64,000 nt of DNA, from positions 310,001 through 374,000 of the forward strand of contig NZ_CP012830.1 of assembly GCF_001307155.1 (NCBI RefSeq), written 5' to 3'. Source of the stretch: Pseudomonas fluorescens. GTDB taxonomy: Bacteria > Pseudomonadota > Gammaproteobacteria > Pseudomonadales > Pseudomonadaceae. The notes below the pieces were generated by a model, which was given only the letters and a program-made list of their open reading frames with translations, did not search any database and was not told where the DNA came from. Positions 1 through 8,016 of the stretch are shown here, piece after piece (within the stretch, counting starts at the first letter, position 1; the number at the start of each line of letters is the position of its first letter). The translations under genes were made by a program, and so were the position numbers.

Positions 1-85
1 CCGCTTCACGCAGTTTGTGTCGCAGCACACCTTCGGCCGTGGGTGAACGGCAGATGTTGCCCAAGCAGACGAACAGAACCCGCAT
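1..85 (-). CDS. Low-molecular-weight protein tyrosine phosphatase, 5' part only
   Basis: The first 28 residues are visible on the minus strand; the rest lies beyond the left edge. They contain the P-loop signature CLGNICRS at residues 7-14, with nucleophilic Cys7 and phosphate-binding Arg13, directly after a hydrophobic beta strand, as in all LMW-PTPs. The family dephosphorylates tyrosine on bacterial tyrosine kinases or small aryl phosphates in the cytoplasm. The ATG overlaps the kdsB TGA by one base, so the two are translationally coupled. The family call is firm; the substrate is unknown. Confidence 0.9.
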   Translation of the reverse strand, partial: MRVLFVCLGNICRSPTAEGVLRHKLREA

Positions 86-849
86 CAGGCCTCCAGCAGG
101 CGACGAACGCGCTCGAGGTCTTCAGCCGTGTCGACACCCGGTGGCGGCGCAATCAGTGCATCGGCAACGTGAATCCGCACACCGTGCCAGAGCGCACGCA
201 GCTGCTCCAGAGACTCGGTGTTTTCCAGCCAGCACGGGCCCCAACTGACGAAGTCATGCAGGAAACCAGCGCGATAGGCATAGATGCCAATGTGCCGACG
301 GTAAGGAACGCCAGCCGGCAATTGCTCGCGGCTCTTGGCGAAGTCGTCACGCGCCCACGGCAAGGTGGCGCGGCTGAACGTCAGCGCCAGGCCATTCAGA
401 TCGCTGACGACCTTGACCACGTTGGGGTTGAACAGGGTTTCAACGTCTTCGATCGGCTCGGCGAGGGTCGCCATGCGCGCTTCGGCATGGGCCGCCAGAT
501 TGGCCGCAACCTGATCGATCACACTCGGCGGAATCAACGGCTCGTCGCCCTGCACGTTGACCACGATAGCGTCCGACGCCAGGCCCAGTTGGGCAGCGAC
601 TTCAGCCAGACGATCGGTGCCGGAGTTGTGGTCCTCGCGAGTCATCACCACTTCAGCGCCAAAGGCCTTGCAGGCCTCGACTATGCGCACATCGTCCGTG
701 GCGACCACCACCCGCTGCGCACTGCTTTTGCTCGCCTGTTCCCAAACGTGCTGGATCATCGGCTTGCCGGCAATCATTTGCAGAGGCTTGCCCGGCAGAC
801 GGGTGGAAGCAAAACGCGACGGAATCACAACGGTGAAGGCAGTGCTCAT
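85..849 (-). CDS. kdsB: 3-deoxy-manno-octulosonate cytidylyltransferase (CMP-Kdo synthetase)
   Basis: 254 residues, the usual KdsB length. It activates Kdo with CTP to CMP-Kdo for transfer onto lipid A in the cytoplasm. Visible family features are the N-terminal nucleotide-binding stretch with [13 protein letters not shown] near residues 11-23, the ATDD motif near residue 50, and NVQGDEP near residues 98-104 that binds metal and nucleotide. The start overlaps the Trm112-like gene by 4 bases (ATGA) and the stop overlaps the phosphatase start. Its placement next to lpxK makes this a lipopolysaccharide-core operon. Confidence 0.96.
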   Translation of the reverse strand: MSTAFTVVIPSRFASTRLPGKPLQMIAGKPMIQHVWEQASKSSAQRVVVATDDVRIVEACKAFGAEVVMTREDHNSGTDRLAEVAAQLGLASDAIVVNVQGDEPLIPPSVIDQVAANLAAHAEARMATLAEPIEDVETLFNPNVVKVVSDLNGLALTFSRATLPWARDDFAKSREQLPAGVPYRRHIGIYAYRAGFLHDFVSWGPCWLENTESLEQLRALWHGVRIHVADALIAPPPGVDTAEDLERVRRLLEA

Positions 850-1031
850 TTATCCAGACGCTCTTCTGCCGTCAGGGTGCGCGCTTCGCTTTCGAGCATC
901 ACCGGAATGCCATCACGAATCGGATAGGCCAGACCGGCGCCTTTACTGATCAGCTCGGTTTTATCGGCGCTGAGCTTGAGCGGACCTTTGCAGATCGGGC
1001 AAGCGAGGATGTCGAGCAATTTGGTGTCCAT
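846..1031 (-). CDS. Trm112 family zinc-ribbon-like small protein
   Basis: 61 residues starting [12 protein letters not shown]. The CPIC pair at residues 11-14 and the ending TAEERLDK are typical of the short bacterial Trm112/UPF0434 family found between lpxK and kdsB in many gammaproteobacteria. Eukaryotic Trm112 activates methyltransferases; the bacterial role is not established. An ATG two codons upstream (1037) is possible, but the internal ATG gives the conserved [12 protein letters not shown] start. It lies between lpxK and kdsB with 24 bases to lpxK and a 4-base overlap with kdsB. Confidence 0.88.
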   Translation of the reverse strand: MDTKLLDILACPICKGPLKLSADKTELISKGAGLAYPIRDGIPVMLESEARTLTAEERLDK

Positions 1032-1055
1032 GAGCATTCCCTGGATAAAAGCGTT

Positions 1056-2066
1056 TTAAGGTAAAAGCCGCGCGGGCAACAGCCGCATCAACTGCGTGTC
1101 GAACCAGGCCACGAAGGCCGGCGATGGCGCAGCATCGACCGTCAGATACCACCAGTCAGCGGCCGCGAAGGTTCGGCATTTCACCGCATCCTTCTCGGTC
1201 ATCACCAACGGTAGCGACGGTGTGAAATTCAAGGCCGCCGCGCTGTATTCGGCGTGGTCGGCAAAAGCATGTGGAACAGGCTGCCAGTGTAGCGTTTCAA
1301 GGGTGTTGAAGAAACGTTGCGGATTACCGATTCCGGCCACCGCGTGCAAGGCCTGGCCAGCGGGGAAATGCTCAAGCGAGCGCCGTTCGCCCGTCAGCAG
1401 GTTGACCAGCGCGGTCGGTCGCAGCTGGAAGGCAAAGCCGTCGTCGCGATCTGCCGTGGCACCGTTGTAGAGCAGCGCATCGACGCTTTGCAGGCGTTCG
1501 ACCGGCTCACGCAGAGGACCGGCCGGCAGGCAGCGCTTATTGCCCAGTCCGCGTGCGGCATCGATCAACACCAGCTCAAGATCGCGTGCCATACGGTAAT
1601 GCTGCATGCCATCGTCAGACAGAATCAGATCCAGCGGCTCAGCGGCCAGCAGCGCCTGCACGGCGCGACTGCGATCGGGATCAATCATCAATGGCACGCC
1701 GGTGCGCTGGACGATCAACAGCGGTTCGTCGCCCGCGATAGCCGCGCTCTGCCCGGCGTCGACCCGCCAGGGCAATTGCGCTGGTTTGGCGCCATAACCG
1801 CGACTGACCACGCCCACCCGCAGGCCACTGCGCTGGCAGTGTTCGATCATCCACAGGATCAACGGCGTCTTGCCGGTACCGCCGACGGTAATGTTGCCGA
1901 CCACGATCAGCGGCACCGGTGGCTGGTAGATCTCGCCCTGGCCGGCCAGAAACCGTTCGCGCTTGGCCGTGACCACGCGCCGGTACAGCCACTCCAGTGG
2001 CTGCAACAGTTTCAGCGCCGGATGACCGGCGTACCAGGCGGCGAGCAAACGATCGGACATGGCCAT
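1056..2066 (-). CDS. lpxK: Tetraacyldisaccharide 4'-kinase
   Basis: 336 residues. LpxK phosphorylates the 4' position of the lipid A disaccharide at the inner face of the inner membrane. The Walker A motif TVGGTGKTP (about residues 61-69) follows a beta strand, and the DDGMQH motif near residue 150 is the LpxK signature containing catalytic acidic residues. A hydrophobic N-terminal amphipathic helix precedes it. The start ATG overlaps the exbD stop by one base; a second ATG two codons in (2060) is an alternative. Operon with exbB-exbD upstream and trm112-kdsB downstream. Confidence 0.95.
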   Translation of the reverse strand: MAMSDRLLAAWYAGHPALKLLQPLEWLYRRVVTAKRERFLAGQGEIYQPPVPLIVVGNITVGGTGKTPLILWMIEHCQRSGLRVGVVSRGYGAKPAQLPWRVDAGQSAAIAGDEPLLIVQRTGVPLMIDPDRSRAVQALLAAEPLDLILSDDGMQHYRMARDLELVLIDAARGLGNKRCLPAGPLREPVERLQSVDALLYNGATADRDDGFAFQLRPTALVNLLTGERRSLEHFPAGQALHAVAGIGNPQRFFNTLETLHWQPVPHAFADHAEYSAAALNFTPSLPLVMTEKDAVKCRTFAAADWWYLTVDAAPSPAFVAWFDTQLMRLLPARLLP

Positions 2067-2494
2067 CAGGGTGCCGGCGCCGCCTCAACGGTGGTCATGC
2101 GCAAGTGGGTGAAACCCAGCTTGCCCGCGGCATCCATCGCCGTGACGACGGCCTGATGCTGGGTTTTGCCATCGGCGCTGATCGACAGCGGCGAGTTGGT
2201 GTCGCCATTCGACGCCGTCTTCAAGGCGTCGATCAGGCTGGCCAGATCGTTCTTCGGCAACAACTGGTTGTTGACCGAAAACACGCCGTCGGCGCTGATG
2301 GCGATGTCCAGTTGCTTGGCCTGCTGGTCTTCGGCAGGCGACCCGCTGACGGCTTCCGGCAGGTCGACGCGCAGCTGGGTTTCCCGGGTAAAGGTGGTGG
2401 TCACGACGAAGAACAGCAGCAGGACAAACACCACGTCGATCAGCGACACGAGGTTGATGTCCACGTTCTCCCGTTGCTTACGGCGGAATTTCAC
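2066..2494 (-). CDS. exbD: ExbD/TolR-type biopolymer transport protein
   Basis: 142 residues with one N-terminal membrane helix (about 13-33) and a periplasmic domain. The helix carries Asp20 in [10 protein letters not shown], the proton-relay aspartate conserved in ExbD and TolR. It works with ExbB as a proton-motive-force motor that usually energises TonB. No tonB gene is adjacent, so the partner is not shown by this window. It overlaps exbB by 4 bases and lpxK by 1 base, so it is translated from the same message as the lipid A genes. Confidence 0.92.
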   Translation of the reverse strand: MKFRRKQRENVDINLVSLIDVVFVLLLFFVVTTTFTRETQLRVDLPEAVSGSPAEDQQAKQLDIAISADGVFSVNNQLLPKNDLASLIDALKTASNGDTNSPLSISADGKTQHQAVVTAMDAAGKLGFTHLRMTTVEAAPAP

Positions 2495-3126
2495 GCTTTG
2501 CCCTCAGCCAGATCGACGTCACGGTCGCCCTGCACCACTTCAACCAGCTTGATGGCTTCCTGCTCCATGCCCACGACGAGTTCATCAATGCGCCGTTGCA
2601 GGAACCGGTGGAAGAACACCGACGGGATACCGACGATCAGGCCCGAAGCCGTGGTGATCAAGGCTTTGGAAATACCGCCGGCCAGCACCGCTGCGTTGGT
2701 GGTCATGCCGGTGCTCATGAACGAACTGAAGATATCGATCATGCCCAACACCGTGCCGAGCAGGCCGAGCAACGGCGCCATGGCGGCGATGGTGCCCAGC
2801 GCGTTGATGTAGCGTTCCAGCTCGTGGATCACCCGGGCGGCGGCCTCTTCGATGCACTCTTTCATGATCTCGCGACCATGCTTGGAGTTGGCCAGGCCCG
2901 CGGCGAGGATCTCGCCCAACGGTGAGTTGGCGCGCAGCTCCTTGAGTTTTTCCTTGTTGAGTTGCTTGTCCTTGATCCAGACCCAGACCTGCCCGAGCAA
3001 ATGCTCCGGGGTCACACGGCTGGCGCGCAAGGTCCAGAGACGCTCGGCAACGATCGCCATTGCCGCGATGGAACTCAGAATGATCGGCAGCATCATCCAG
3101 CCGCCGGATTTGACCAATTCCCACAC
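2491..3126 (-). CDS. exbB: ExbB/TolQ-type proton channel protein
   Basis: 211 residues from a GTG start at 3126, with AGGGGA about 9 bases upstream; longer in-frame starts lack this spacing and add a sequence not typical of the family. A short N-terminal helix near residues 8-28 is followed by a cytoplasmic region and two helices (about 115-137 and 155-180) with conserved Thr and small residues characteristic of MotA/TolQ/ExbB proteins. It should form the pentameric core around ExbD. It is the first gene of the exbB-exbD-lpxK-trm112-kdsB set, 110 bases from comEC. Confidence 0.9.
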   Translation of the reverse strand: MWELVKSGGWMMLPIILSSIAAMAIVAERLWTLRASRVTPEHLLGQVWVWIKDKQLNKEKLKELRANSPLGEILAAGLANSKHGREIMKECIEEAAARVIHELERYINALGTIAAMAPLLGLLGTVLGMIDIFSSFMSTGMTTNAAVLAGGISKALITTASGLIVGIPSVFFHRFLQRRIDELVVGMEQEAIKLVEVVQGDRDVDLAEGKA

Positions 3127-3236
3127 AGTGACAGTCCCCTCGAAAAAGTCCGCCACTTTAACATACAGACTCGACAGAGAGACCCGACACGCCACAGACC
3201 GTGTGTCGCATGGCGCGCCGCGCTGATGACCGGTGG

Positions 3237-5471
3237 TTATTGGCTGACCAACGGCGGTGCACGCCAGAAACGTGGTTGCTGGCGCAGTGACTCGGGCGCC
3301 TCGAACGCCCCCAGACGCAAACGCAAGGCGCCCTGCTCGGCGCTGTCATAAACCTGCATACCCAGCTTGCGATAACGCGCCAGCACTTGCGGATGCGGAT
3401 GACCGAACGAATTGTCGTGCCCACGAGAAATCAACACAGCCTTGGGTGCCAACGCGGTGAGAAAGGCCATCGACGATGAGCTGCGACTGCCGTGATGCGG
3501 CGCTTGTAGCCAGTCGGTCGCGACCGCCAGCGGACTTTCCAGCAACGCCTGCTCGGCCCAGGCGTCGATGTCGCCAGTCAACAACAGACGCTCGCCGTTG
3601 GCTTCGATCTGCAGGACGCAGGACTTCTGGTTGCTCTCACTCGCCCCGGACCATTGCCAGAGCGTAAAACCCACACCGTCCCACTCCCAGCGCTGACCGC
3701 TCTCGCAGGCCTGCGCGTACAACTCGGCCGGCAGGGCTTCGGGATCACCGCTGAGCACCTGCGCCACCGGCAATCCGCGTGCGACCGAGCGCGCGCCACC
3801 GGCGTGATCGGCATCGGCATGACTGATCAACATCACCTCCAGCTTGCGCACACCGAGCTTGCGCAACGACGGCAACACCACCCGCTCGCCCAGATCAAAA
3901 TCACCGAAACGCGGACCGGCGTCATAGAGCAACGCGTGATGACGCGTGCGGACCACGATGGCCAGCCCCTGGCCGACGTCCAGTTGCCAGATTTCAGCCA
4001 TGCCGTCAGGTACGGATCTGAGTGGCGGGAATACCATCAACAGCAACATCGGCCAGCCCAACAAACGCATGGGCAGGCCTTTGGGCAGCAATAGTAGAAA
4101 AGCGCCAAACGCACTTATCCCCCAGACCCAGAGCGGAATCATCGGTGCAACCCATGCCGGAATCCGCCCGGCCACCAATGCGAGACCGTTGAACAGCACG
4201 TCGAGCAATCCGCCGGCCAGCCACAACAGCCCTTCGCCGACATAAGGCAGCGGCAACAACAATGTCCCCAGCAAAGCCGGAGGCAACACCACCAGGCTGA
4301 TCCACGGCACGGCCAGCAGATTGGTCAACGGGCCACTGAGACTGATGGGCAAACCGAGTATCAGCAGCAACGGACACAAGCCAATCGCGATCAGCCATTG
4401 CGCCCGCGTCCAGGTTTGCCACCAGCGCCAGGCGCCCAGGCGGCCGCCGAAGGTAAAAATCAGCACCGCCACCGCTGCAAATGACAACCAGAACCCCGCC
4501 TGCAAACTGGCCAACGGCTCAAGCAACAACACCGTATTCAACGCCAGCAGCAAAGGCCACCAGGCACCCAGATGACGAAACCGCAGGCGCCATAACAGCA
4601 CCAGACCGATCATCACGCAGGCTCGGCGCACCGGCACCTCGAAACCGGCGAGCAACCCATAGCCGAGCGCCGCCGCGAATGCCATGCCGCAGGCCCACGG
4701 CAACCAAGGCAATCTCTGCGGCCACAATCCATAACGCGCCAATCCGGCAATCAGCAGATAAACCATTCCGGCCAGCAAACCGATGTGCTGCCCGGAGATC
4801 ACCAGCAAATGCACGGTGCCGGTGTCTTGCAACACGCGCCAGTCTTCGCTGCTCAATCCAGAGCCGTCGCCCAGCACCAGCGCCGCCAACGCCCCCTCTC
4901 GCCCTTGTGCATCGACCGCCAGCAAACGCTGGCGAACAGCATCACGCCAGGCCCCTTGTGCAGGCCGGAGCAACTGCCCGTCCTTGACGCTTCCCGTCGC
5001 GCCGATGCGTTGTGCCAACAGCCAAGCGTCGTAATCAAAGCCCTGCGGATTGAGCAGGCCTGTGGGGCGCTTCAATTTCACCGCCAGTCGCCAGCGCTCG
5101 CCGCTGTTGACCGTCGGACCGTCGTACCAGGCCAATCGCATTAAACCCGGCAAGCGTGTGCGCCGCGATTCGCTATCGGCCAACTCGAAACGCACCACGC
5201 CTTGCGCGTGCTGCGGCAAGCCGACGACTCGTCCTTCGACCCAGCGGGTTTGCCCGTCGAGGTCCGGCGCCAAACGATCCGCCAAGGCCCAGTGCGCACT
5301 GGCACACGCCCAGCTGAAACCGAACAGAAAAAACGCCAGTGGGTACGTGCGAAATGGCAACAGCATCAATGCCAGTACGGGCAGCAACAGCAGTAACCAG
5401 ACCGGTGGCAACACCGGTAAAAAACGCAAGGCCAACAGACCCAACGCGAGCGCCAACATCCCTGTGCGCAT
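3237..5471 (-). CDS. comEC: ComEC/Rec2-type DNA internalisation channel
   Basis: 744 residues with the full ComEC layout: an N-terminal membrane and soluble DUF4131 region (to about 170), a Competence domain of many helices (about 200-480), and a C-terminal metallo-beta-lactamase-like domain with HADADHAGG near residue 555 and an HHGSRSSSS stretch near 665. The protein is known to translocate single-stranded DNA across the inner membrane during natural transformation. Transcribed divergently from the DUF2062 gene and upstream of exbB. The domain set is intact, so a functional channel is plausible. Confidence 0.94.
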   Translation of the reverse strand: MRTGMLALALGLLALRFLPVLPPVWLLLLLPVLALMLLPFRTYPLAFFLFGFSWACASAHWALADRLAPDLDGQTRWVEGRVVGLPQHAQGVVRFELADSESRRTRLPGLMRLAWYDGPTVNSGERWRLAVKLKRPTGLLNPQGFDYDAWLLAQRIGATGSVKDGQLLRPAQGAWRDAVRQRLLAVDAQGREGALAALVLGDGSGLSSEDWRVLQDTGTVHLLVISGQHIGLLAGMVYLLIAGLARYGLWPQRLPWLPWACGMAFAAALGYGLLAGFEVPVRRACVMIGLVLLWRLRFRHLGAWWPLLLALNTVLLLEPLASLQAGFWLSFAAVAVLIFTFGGRLGAWRWWQTWTRAQWLIAIGLCPLLLILGLPISLSGPLTNLLAVPWISLVVLPPALLGTLLLPLPYVGEGLLWLAGGLLDVLFNGLALVAGRIPAWVAPMIPLWVWGISAFGAFLLLLPKGLPMRLLGWPMLLLMVFPPLRSVPDGMAEIWQLDVGQGLAIVVRTRHHALLYDAGPRFGDFDLGERVVLPSLRKLGVRKLEVMLISHADADHAGGARSVARGLPVAQVLSGDPEALPAELYAQACESGQRWEWDGVGFTLWQWSGASESNQKSCVLQIEANGERLLLTGDIDAWAEQALLESPLAVATDWLQAPHHGSRSSSSMAFLTALAPKAVLISRGHDNSFGHPHPQVLARYRKLGMQVYDSAEQGALRLRLGAFEAPESLRQQPRFWRAPPLVSQ

Positions 5472-5605
5472 TAGCCTGTCCTTGAGAGTCCCCTCTCTTG
5501 GATTAGCCGAGTTACCACAGTCCGCATTTATTAATTGTCACAAAGTCTGAACGGGAGCTCCGTAGAATCCGGGCATACTTGCCGCTTGACCGACCGAGAA
5601 GCCTT

Positions 5606-6121
5606 ATGCCCCGGCGCTTATTCAAACGTTACATGCCAGACCCGACCAGCATCCGGGAACACAAATCCTTACGCTTTCTCGGCACGCTGCTGCACGACCC
5701 GAACCTCTGGCACCTCAATCGGCATTCGGTTGCGCGCGCCATGGCCATTGGCGTGTTCGCCGCATTTCTACCGATTCCGTTGCAAATGCTGGTGGCGGCA
5801 ATGCTCGCCATTTGGCTGCGCGGCAATATTCCGATCGCCGTGAGTCTGGTCTGGCTGACCAACCCGATCACCATGCCCGTGGTGTTTTACTGCACCTATC
5901 AGACCGGCGCCTGGCTGATGGATGTCCCCGCCCGCAGCCTGCCGGATGAGCTGACCTGGGAATGGATCAGCGGTGAGCTGTCGACTCTTTGGCAACCGTT
6001 TCTACTGGGCTCGGTGGTGACTGGCCTGGTGCTCGGCGCGTTGGCCTACTGCCTGACCATGATCTACTGGCGCTGGTGGGTCGGTCGGCAATGGACGCGG
6101 CGCAGGCAGAGTCGGATGTAG
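5606..6121 (+). CDS. DUF2062 membrane protein
   Basis: 171 residues starting MPRRLFKRYMPDP. The stretch with ARAMAIGVFAAFLPIPLQM and LTNPITMPVVF is the DUF2062 signature, with three hydrophobic segments (about 46-72, 78-105, 132-155). Function is unknown; members sit in the inner membrane and are sometimes fused to glycosyltransferases. The ATG at 5606 is preferred over 5579 because it gives the conserved basic MPRR start. Divergent from comEC; a perfect hairpin follows the stop codon. Confidence 0.85.
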   Translation: MPRRLFKRYMPDPTSIREHKSLRFLGTLLHDPNLWHLNRHSVARAMAIGVFAAFLPIPLQMLVAAMLAIWLRGNIPIAVSLVWLTNPITMPVVFYCTYQTGAWLMDVPARSLPDELTWEWISGELSTLWQPFLLGSVVTGLVLGALAYCLTMIYWRWWVGRQWTRRRQSRM

Positions 6122-6126
6122 AACGC

Positions 6127-6155
6127 AATAACGGCACCTTTGAGGTGCCGTTATT
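6127..6155 (+). terminator. Hairpin after the DUF2062 gene
   Basis: Perfect 13-base-pair stem (AATAACGGCACCT / AGGTGCCGTTATT) with a 3-base loop, starting 6 bases after the stop codon. The arms end in TTATT rather than a long T-run, so termination strength is uncertain, but position and perfection support a terminator. Confidence 0.6.
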
Positions 6156-6257
6156 GATTCCGTTACGCGCGTTTATATTTGCCGACTCAGCCTCCGTCGG
6201 AGGCTACAGCACCTTGCGTAGCGACCTACACCTACGCCAGAATCCGCCGGCTTGTGC

Positions 6258-6331
6258 GCCTTGGTCGTGGCCTCTATTGTTTCCGTGCCGCTGACAATTC
6301 AGCGGTCGGGTTTAGCAGCTCGGACCAAGGC
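6258..6331 (+). ncRNA. Candidate C4-like antisense RNA
   Basis: A 74-base element closed by a perfect 9-bp helix: GCCTTGGTC (6258-6266) with GACCAAGGC (6323-6331). Inside is a 7-bp hairpin CCGCTGA-CAAT-TCAGCGG (6288-6305), then an open stretch carrying TTTAGCAG (6311-6318). The 3' half (6312-6330) is complementary to 6430-6448 downstream. Size, closing helix, inner hairpin and a complementary downstream target all match what is known of the phage P1/P7 C4 antisense RNA. The call is from memory of that architecture, not from a covariance model. No promoter is clear; TTTATATTT at 6172-6180 could be a -10. Confidence 0.6.
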
Positions 6332-6516
6332 ACGCCAGTACCGCCTCTCGATCAGCCAGCACTTTTCTAGCGCTAGTTGTTCTGCATTATGGCGGCTGTG
6401 CGTGGGGCACTTCGGTGCGCCGGGATACTCCTTGGTCCGGTCTGCTAACCCGCGTACAGCTGCCACCCATCGTTTAGCAGCGACAGGTAGCGGCTTCACT
6501 TCCAAGGATATTTACC
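6332..6516 (+). promoter_or_regulatory. Leader of the DUF6124 gene with antisense target and alternative pairings
   Basis: The leader holds the target CCTTGGTCCG-GT-CTGCTAA (6430-6448), complementary to the C4-like RNA with only a 2-base mismatch in 19. A second copy of TTTAGCAG lies at 6473-6480 and can also pair with CTGCTAA, so two structures exclude each other. A GCAC-TTCG-GTGC hairpin (6407-6418) and the palindrome CTAGCGCTAG (6367-6376) add structure. AAGGAT lies about 8 bases before the ATG at 6517. Together with the C4-like element this fills the 395-base gap 6122-6516; I see no convincing protein gene there. Confidence 0.55.
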
Positions 6517-6891
6517 ATGTTCAAACCAACTCCAAATCCGCCCGAAACCGACCCCGTTTCCCCCTACGCCTCTCTCGATTCAAAAGAGCTCCACGCCGCC
6601 GCGCACCGTGCGCTCGACCATTACCTCGTGCTGCCCGAGACCAAGCAATTGTTAGCCGACCGACGCCCTGGCTGCATTTTCGTCATCGCCCCCGACATCG
6701 ACAGTGAAACCCTGCTGGCCCACGCCTGCGAGACCCTCGCCTCGGTCAATGTCATGGCCAGCGATCTGGCGTTTGAACTTGAAGGCCCCAAACGCAATAC
6801 CGCGCTGGCGATTCAGCAGATGATTTCTCTGGCCGAGTTGGCGGTGAATCGGGCGCTGGATCACCTCGATCCACCGGACTCACCGCAGTAG
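6517..6891 (+). CDS. DUF6124 (formerly DUF3077) family protein
   Basis: 124 residues, no signal peptide or membrane segment. The C-terminal half (about 48-118), with FVIAPDIDSETLLAHACETL and RNTALAIQQM, matches the small Pseudomonas family I recall as DUF6124/DUF3077; function is unknown. It is predicted to be largely helical. A paralogue lies at 15508-15885, sharing IDxESLLxHAxETLAS, NVMxxDLAxELEG and RNxALAIQQ. An AAGGAT ribosome site precedes the ATG. The long structured leader in front suggests post-transcriptional control. Confidence 0.8.
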   Translation: MFKPTPNPPETDPVSPYASLDSKELHAAAHRALDHYLVLPETKQLLADRRPGCIFVIAPDIDSETLLAHACETLASVNVMASDLAFELEGPKRNTALAIQQMISLAELAVNRALDHLDPPDSPQ

Positions 6892-6904
6892 CACGCCAAC
6901 ACGC

Positions 6905-6930
6905 TGATCGTTCCCGCGTGGGAACGATCA
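6905..6930. repeat. GATCGTTCCC palindrome
   Basis: Perfect 11-bp inverted repeat TGATCGTTCCC / GGGAACGATCA with a 4-base spacer. A longer relative with the same outer arms is at 62955-63028, so this is a dispersed repeat rather than a gene-specific terminator. No T-run follows on either side. Confidence 0.75.
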
Positions 6931-6939
6931 ATAAAAAAA

Positions 6940-7153
6940 GGCCTCCACCCGGGAGCAACGCTGTTCACTTAAGGAAGTCTGGAGGCCTGAGAAGTATCTG
7001 TGGCGAGGGAGCTTGCTCCCGCTGGACTGCGCAGCAGGCCCAATTCAGGGCCGCTTCGCGCCCCAGCGGGAGCAAGCTCCCTCGCCACAACTGCGGATGT
7101 GCCTGAAACATCGGCTTAAGTGAACAGCATTATCCACTTGGGAGGCCGTTTTT
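6940..7153. repeat. Nested palindrome with T-runs at both ends, enclosing a REPIN
   Basis: Outer arms GGCCTCC (6940-6946) and GGAGGCC (7141-7147) flank a perfect 14-bp inverted repeat GCTGTTCACTTAAG (6960-6973) / CTTAAGTGAACAGC (7115-7128), which in turn encloses the REPIN at 6999-7089. An extra GGAGGCC at 6981-6987 offers a second partner for the left arm. A-run 6933-6939 on the left and T-run 7149-7154 on the right would act as U-runs on minus and plus transcripts, so it may stop transcription both ways between the DUF6124 gene and the ABC transporter. It fills most of the gap 6892-7236. Confidence 0.7.
6999..7089. repeat. REPIN, GTGGCGAGGGAGC family, copy 1
   Basis: Two REP sequences in inverted orientation: TGTGGCGAGGGAGCTTGCTC at the left and its mirror at the right, about 40 bases apart, forming a long hairpin. 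The same family recurs at 35896, 45145, 49745 and 52163. REPINs are non-autonomous elements moved by RAYT transposases encoded elsewhere; no RAYT gene is in this window. Confidence 0.88.
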
Positions 7154-7190
7154 TGTGTAGTACCCATCTTTTGCAGTGCTGACAATCACG

Positions 7191-7216
7191 CCTTCGCGAG
7201 CAAGCTCGCTCCCACA
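7191..7216. repeat. Single REP, CTTCGCGAGCAAGC type
   Basis: A solitary REP with palindromic core CGAGCAAGCTCG followed by CTCCCACA, of the third REP type seen here. A damaged partner-like piece (GGCTTGCTCGCGAAAGG) lies at about 13675-13692. Confidence 0.6.
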
Positions 7217-7236
7217 AGGATCGAGTTTGCCGCAGG

Positions 7237-8016
7237 TTAGGTGCGCATCCCGCGTCCGCTGACCAGCAACCGCGCGCAACCGATGTACAGCACTACGGTT
7301 GCTACCAGCATGAAGGTAATGGCGATGCTGATCTTGATGTCCGAAACACCGAGGATGCCGTAACGGAAAGCGTTGACCATGTGCAGCACCGGGTTGGCCA
7401 GCGACACGGTCTGCCAGAACGGTGGCAGCAGGCTGATCGAATAAAACACCCCGCCCAGGTAGGTCAACGGCGTCAGCACGAACGTCGGGATAATCGAAAT
7501 GTCATCGAAGTTGCGTGCAAACACCGCGTTGATGAAACCCAGTAGCGAAAAGATCGTTGCCGTCAGCAGCACCACCAGCAGGGTAATCCCCAAATGGTGC
7601 ACTTGCAGGTGAGTGAAGAACAGCGAAAGCAGCGTCACGATCACCCCCACCGCCAGGCCACGCAGCACTCCGCCCACGGTGTAGCCGATCAGAATGGTGT
7701 GCGGCGAAACCGGTGAAACCATCAGTTCTTCGATGGAGCGTTGGAATTTGCTGCCGAAAAAGCTTGAGACCACGTTGCCGTAGGCGTTGGTGATCACCGA
7801 CATCATGATCAAGCCCGGCACGATGTATTCCATATAGGTGAAGCCACCCATATCACCGATTTGCCGGCCAATCAGATTACCGAAGATCACAAAGTACAGA
7901 ACCATGGTGATGGCTGGCGGCAGCAGGGTCTGCGGCCAGATCCGGGTAAAACGCCGGACCTCTCGATAAACAATGGTATTGAGCGCAACGAGGTTGGGTT
8001 TCAGTTCGGAACTCAT
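7237..8016 (-). CDS. ABC-2 type transporter permease
   Basis: 259 residues with six hydrophobic segments and the family stretch near residues 95-115 (VSPVSPHTILIGYTVGG). It resembles the NodJ/YadH permeases that pair with a single ATPase. The substrate is unknown; related systems export polysaccharides or drugs. The start overlaps the ATPase gene by 4 bases, so the two are translated together and probably form a 2+2 transporter in the inner membrane. Confidence 0.9.
   Translation of the reverse strand: MSSELKPNLVALNTIVYREVRRFTRIWPQTLLPPAITMVLYFVIFGNLIGRQIGDMGGFTYMEYIVPGLIMMSVITNAYGNVVSSFFGSKFQRSIEELMVSPVSPHTILIGYTVGGVLRGLAVGVIVTLLSLFFTHLQVHHLGITLLVVLLTATIFSLLGFINAVFARNFDDISIIPTFVLTPLTYLGGVFYSISLLPPFWQTVSLANPVLHMVNAFRYGILGVSDIKISIAITFMLVATVVLYIGCARLLVSGRGMRT

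Noticed and set aside
1317..2156. 279-codon plus-strand open frame over lpxK
   Set aside because: Antisense of a conserved essential gene; no recognisable protein features.
6179..6707. Plus-strand open frames through the C4-like region
   Set aside because: They are conserved-looking because the RNA is structured; no good start sites, and helices with a downstream target explain the sequence better than a protein.
6999..7089. REPIN as CRISPR-like repeat or as ordinary terminator
   Set aside because: Only two inverted units, no regular spacers, no T-run; the same sequence recurs between unrelated genes.
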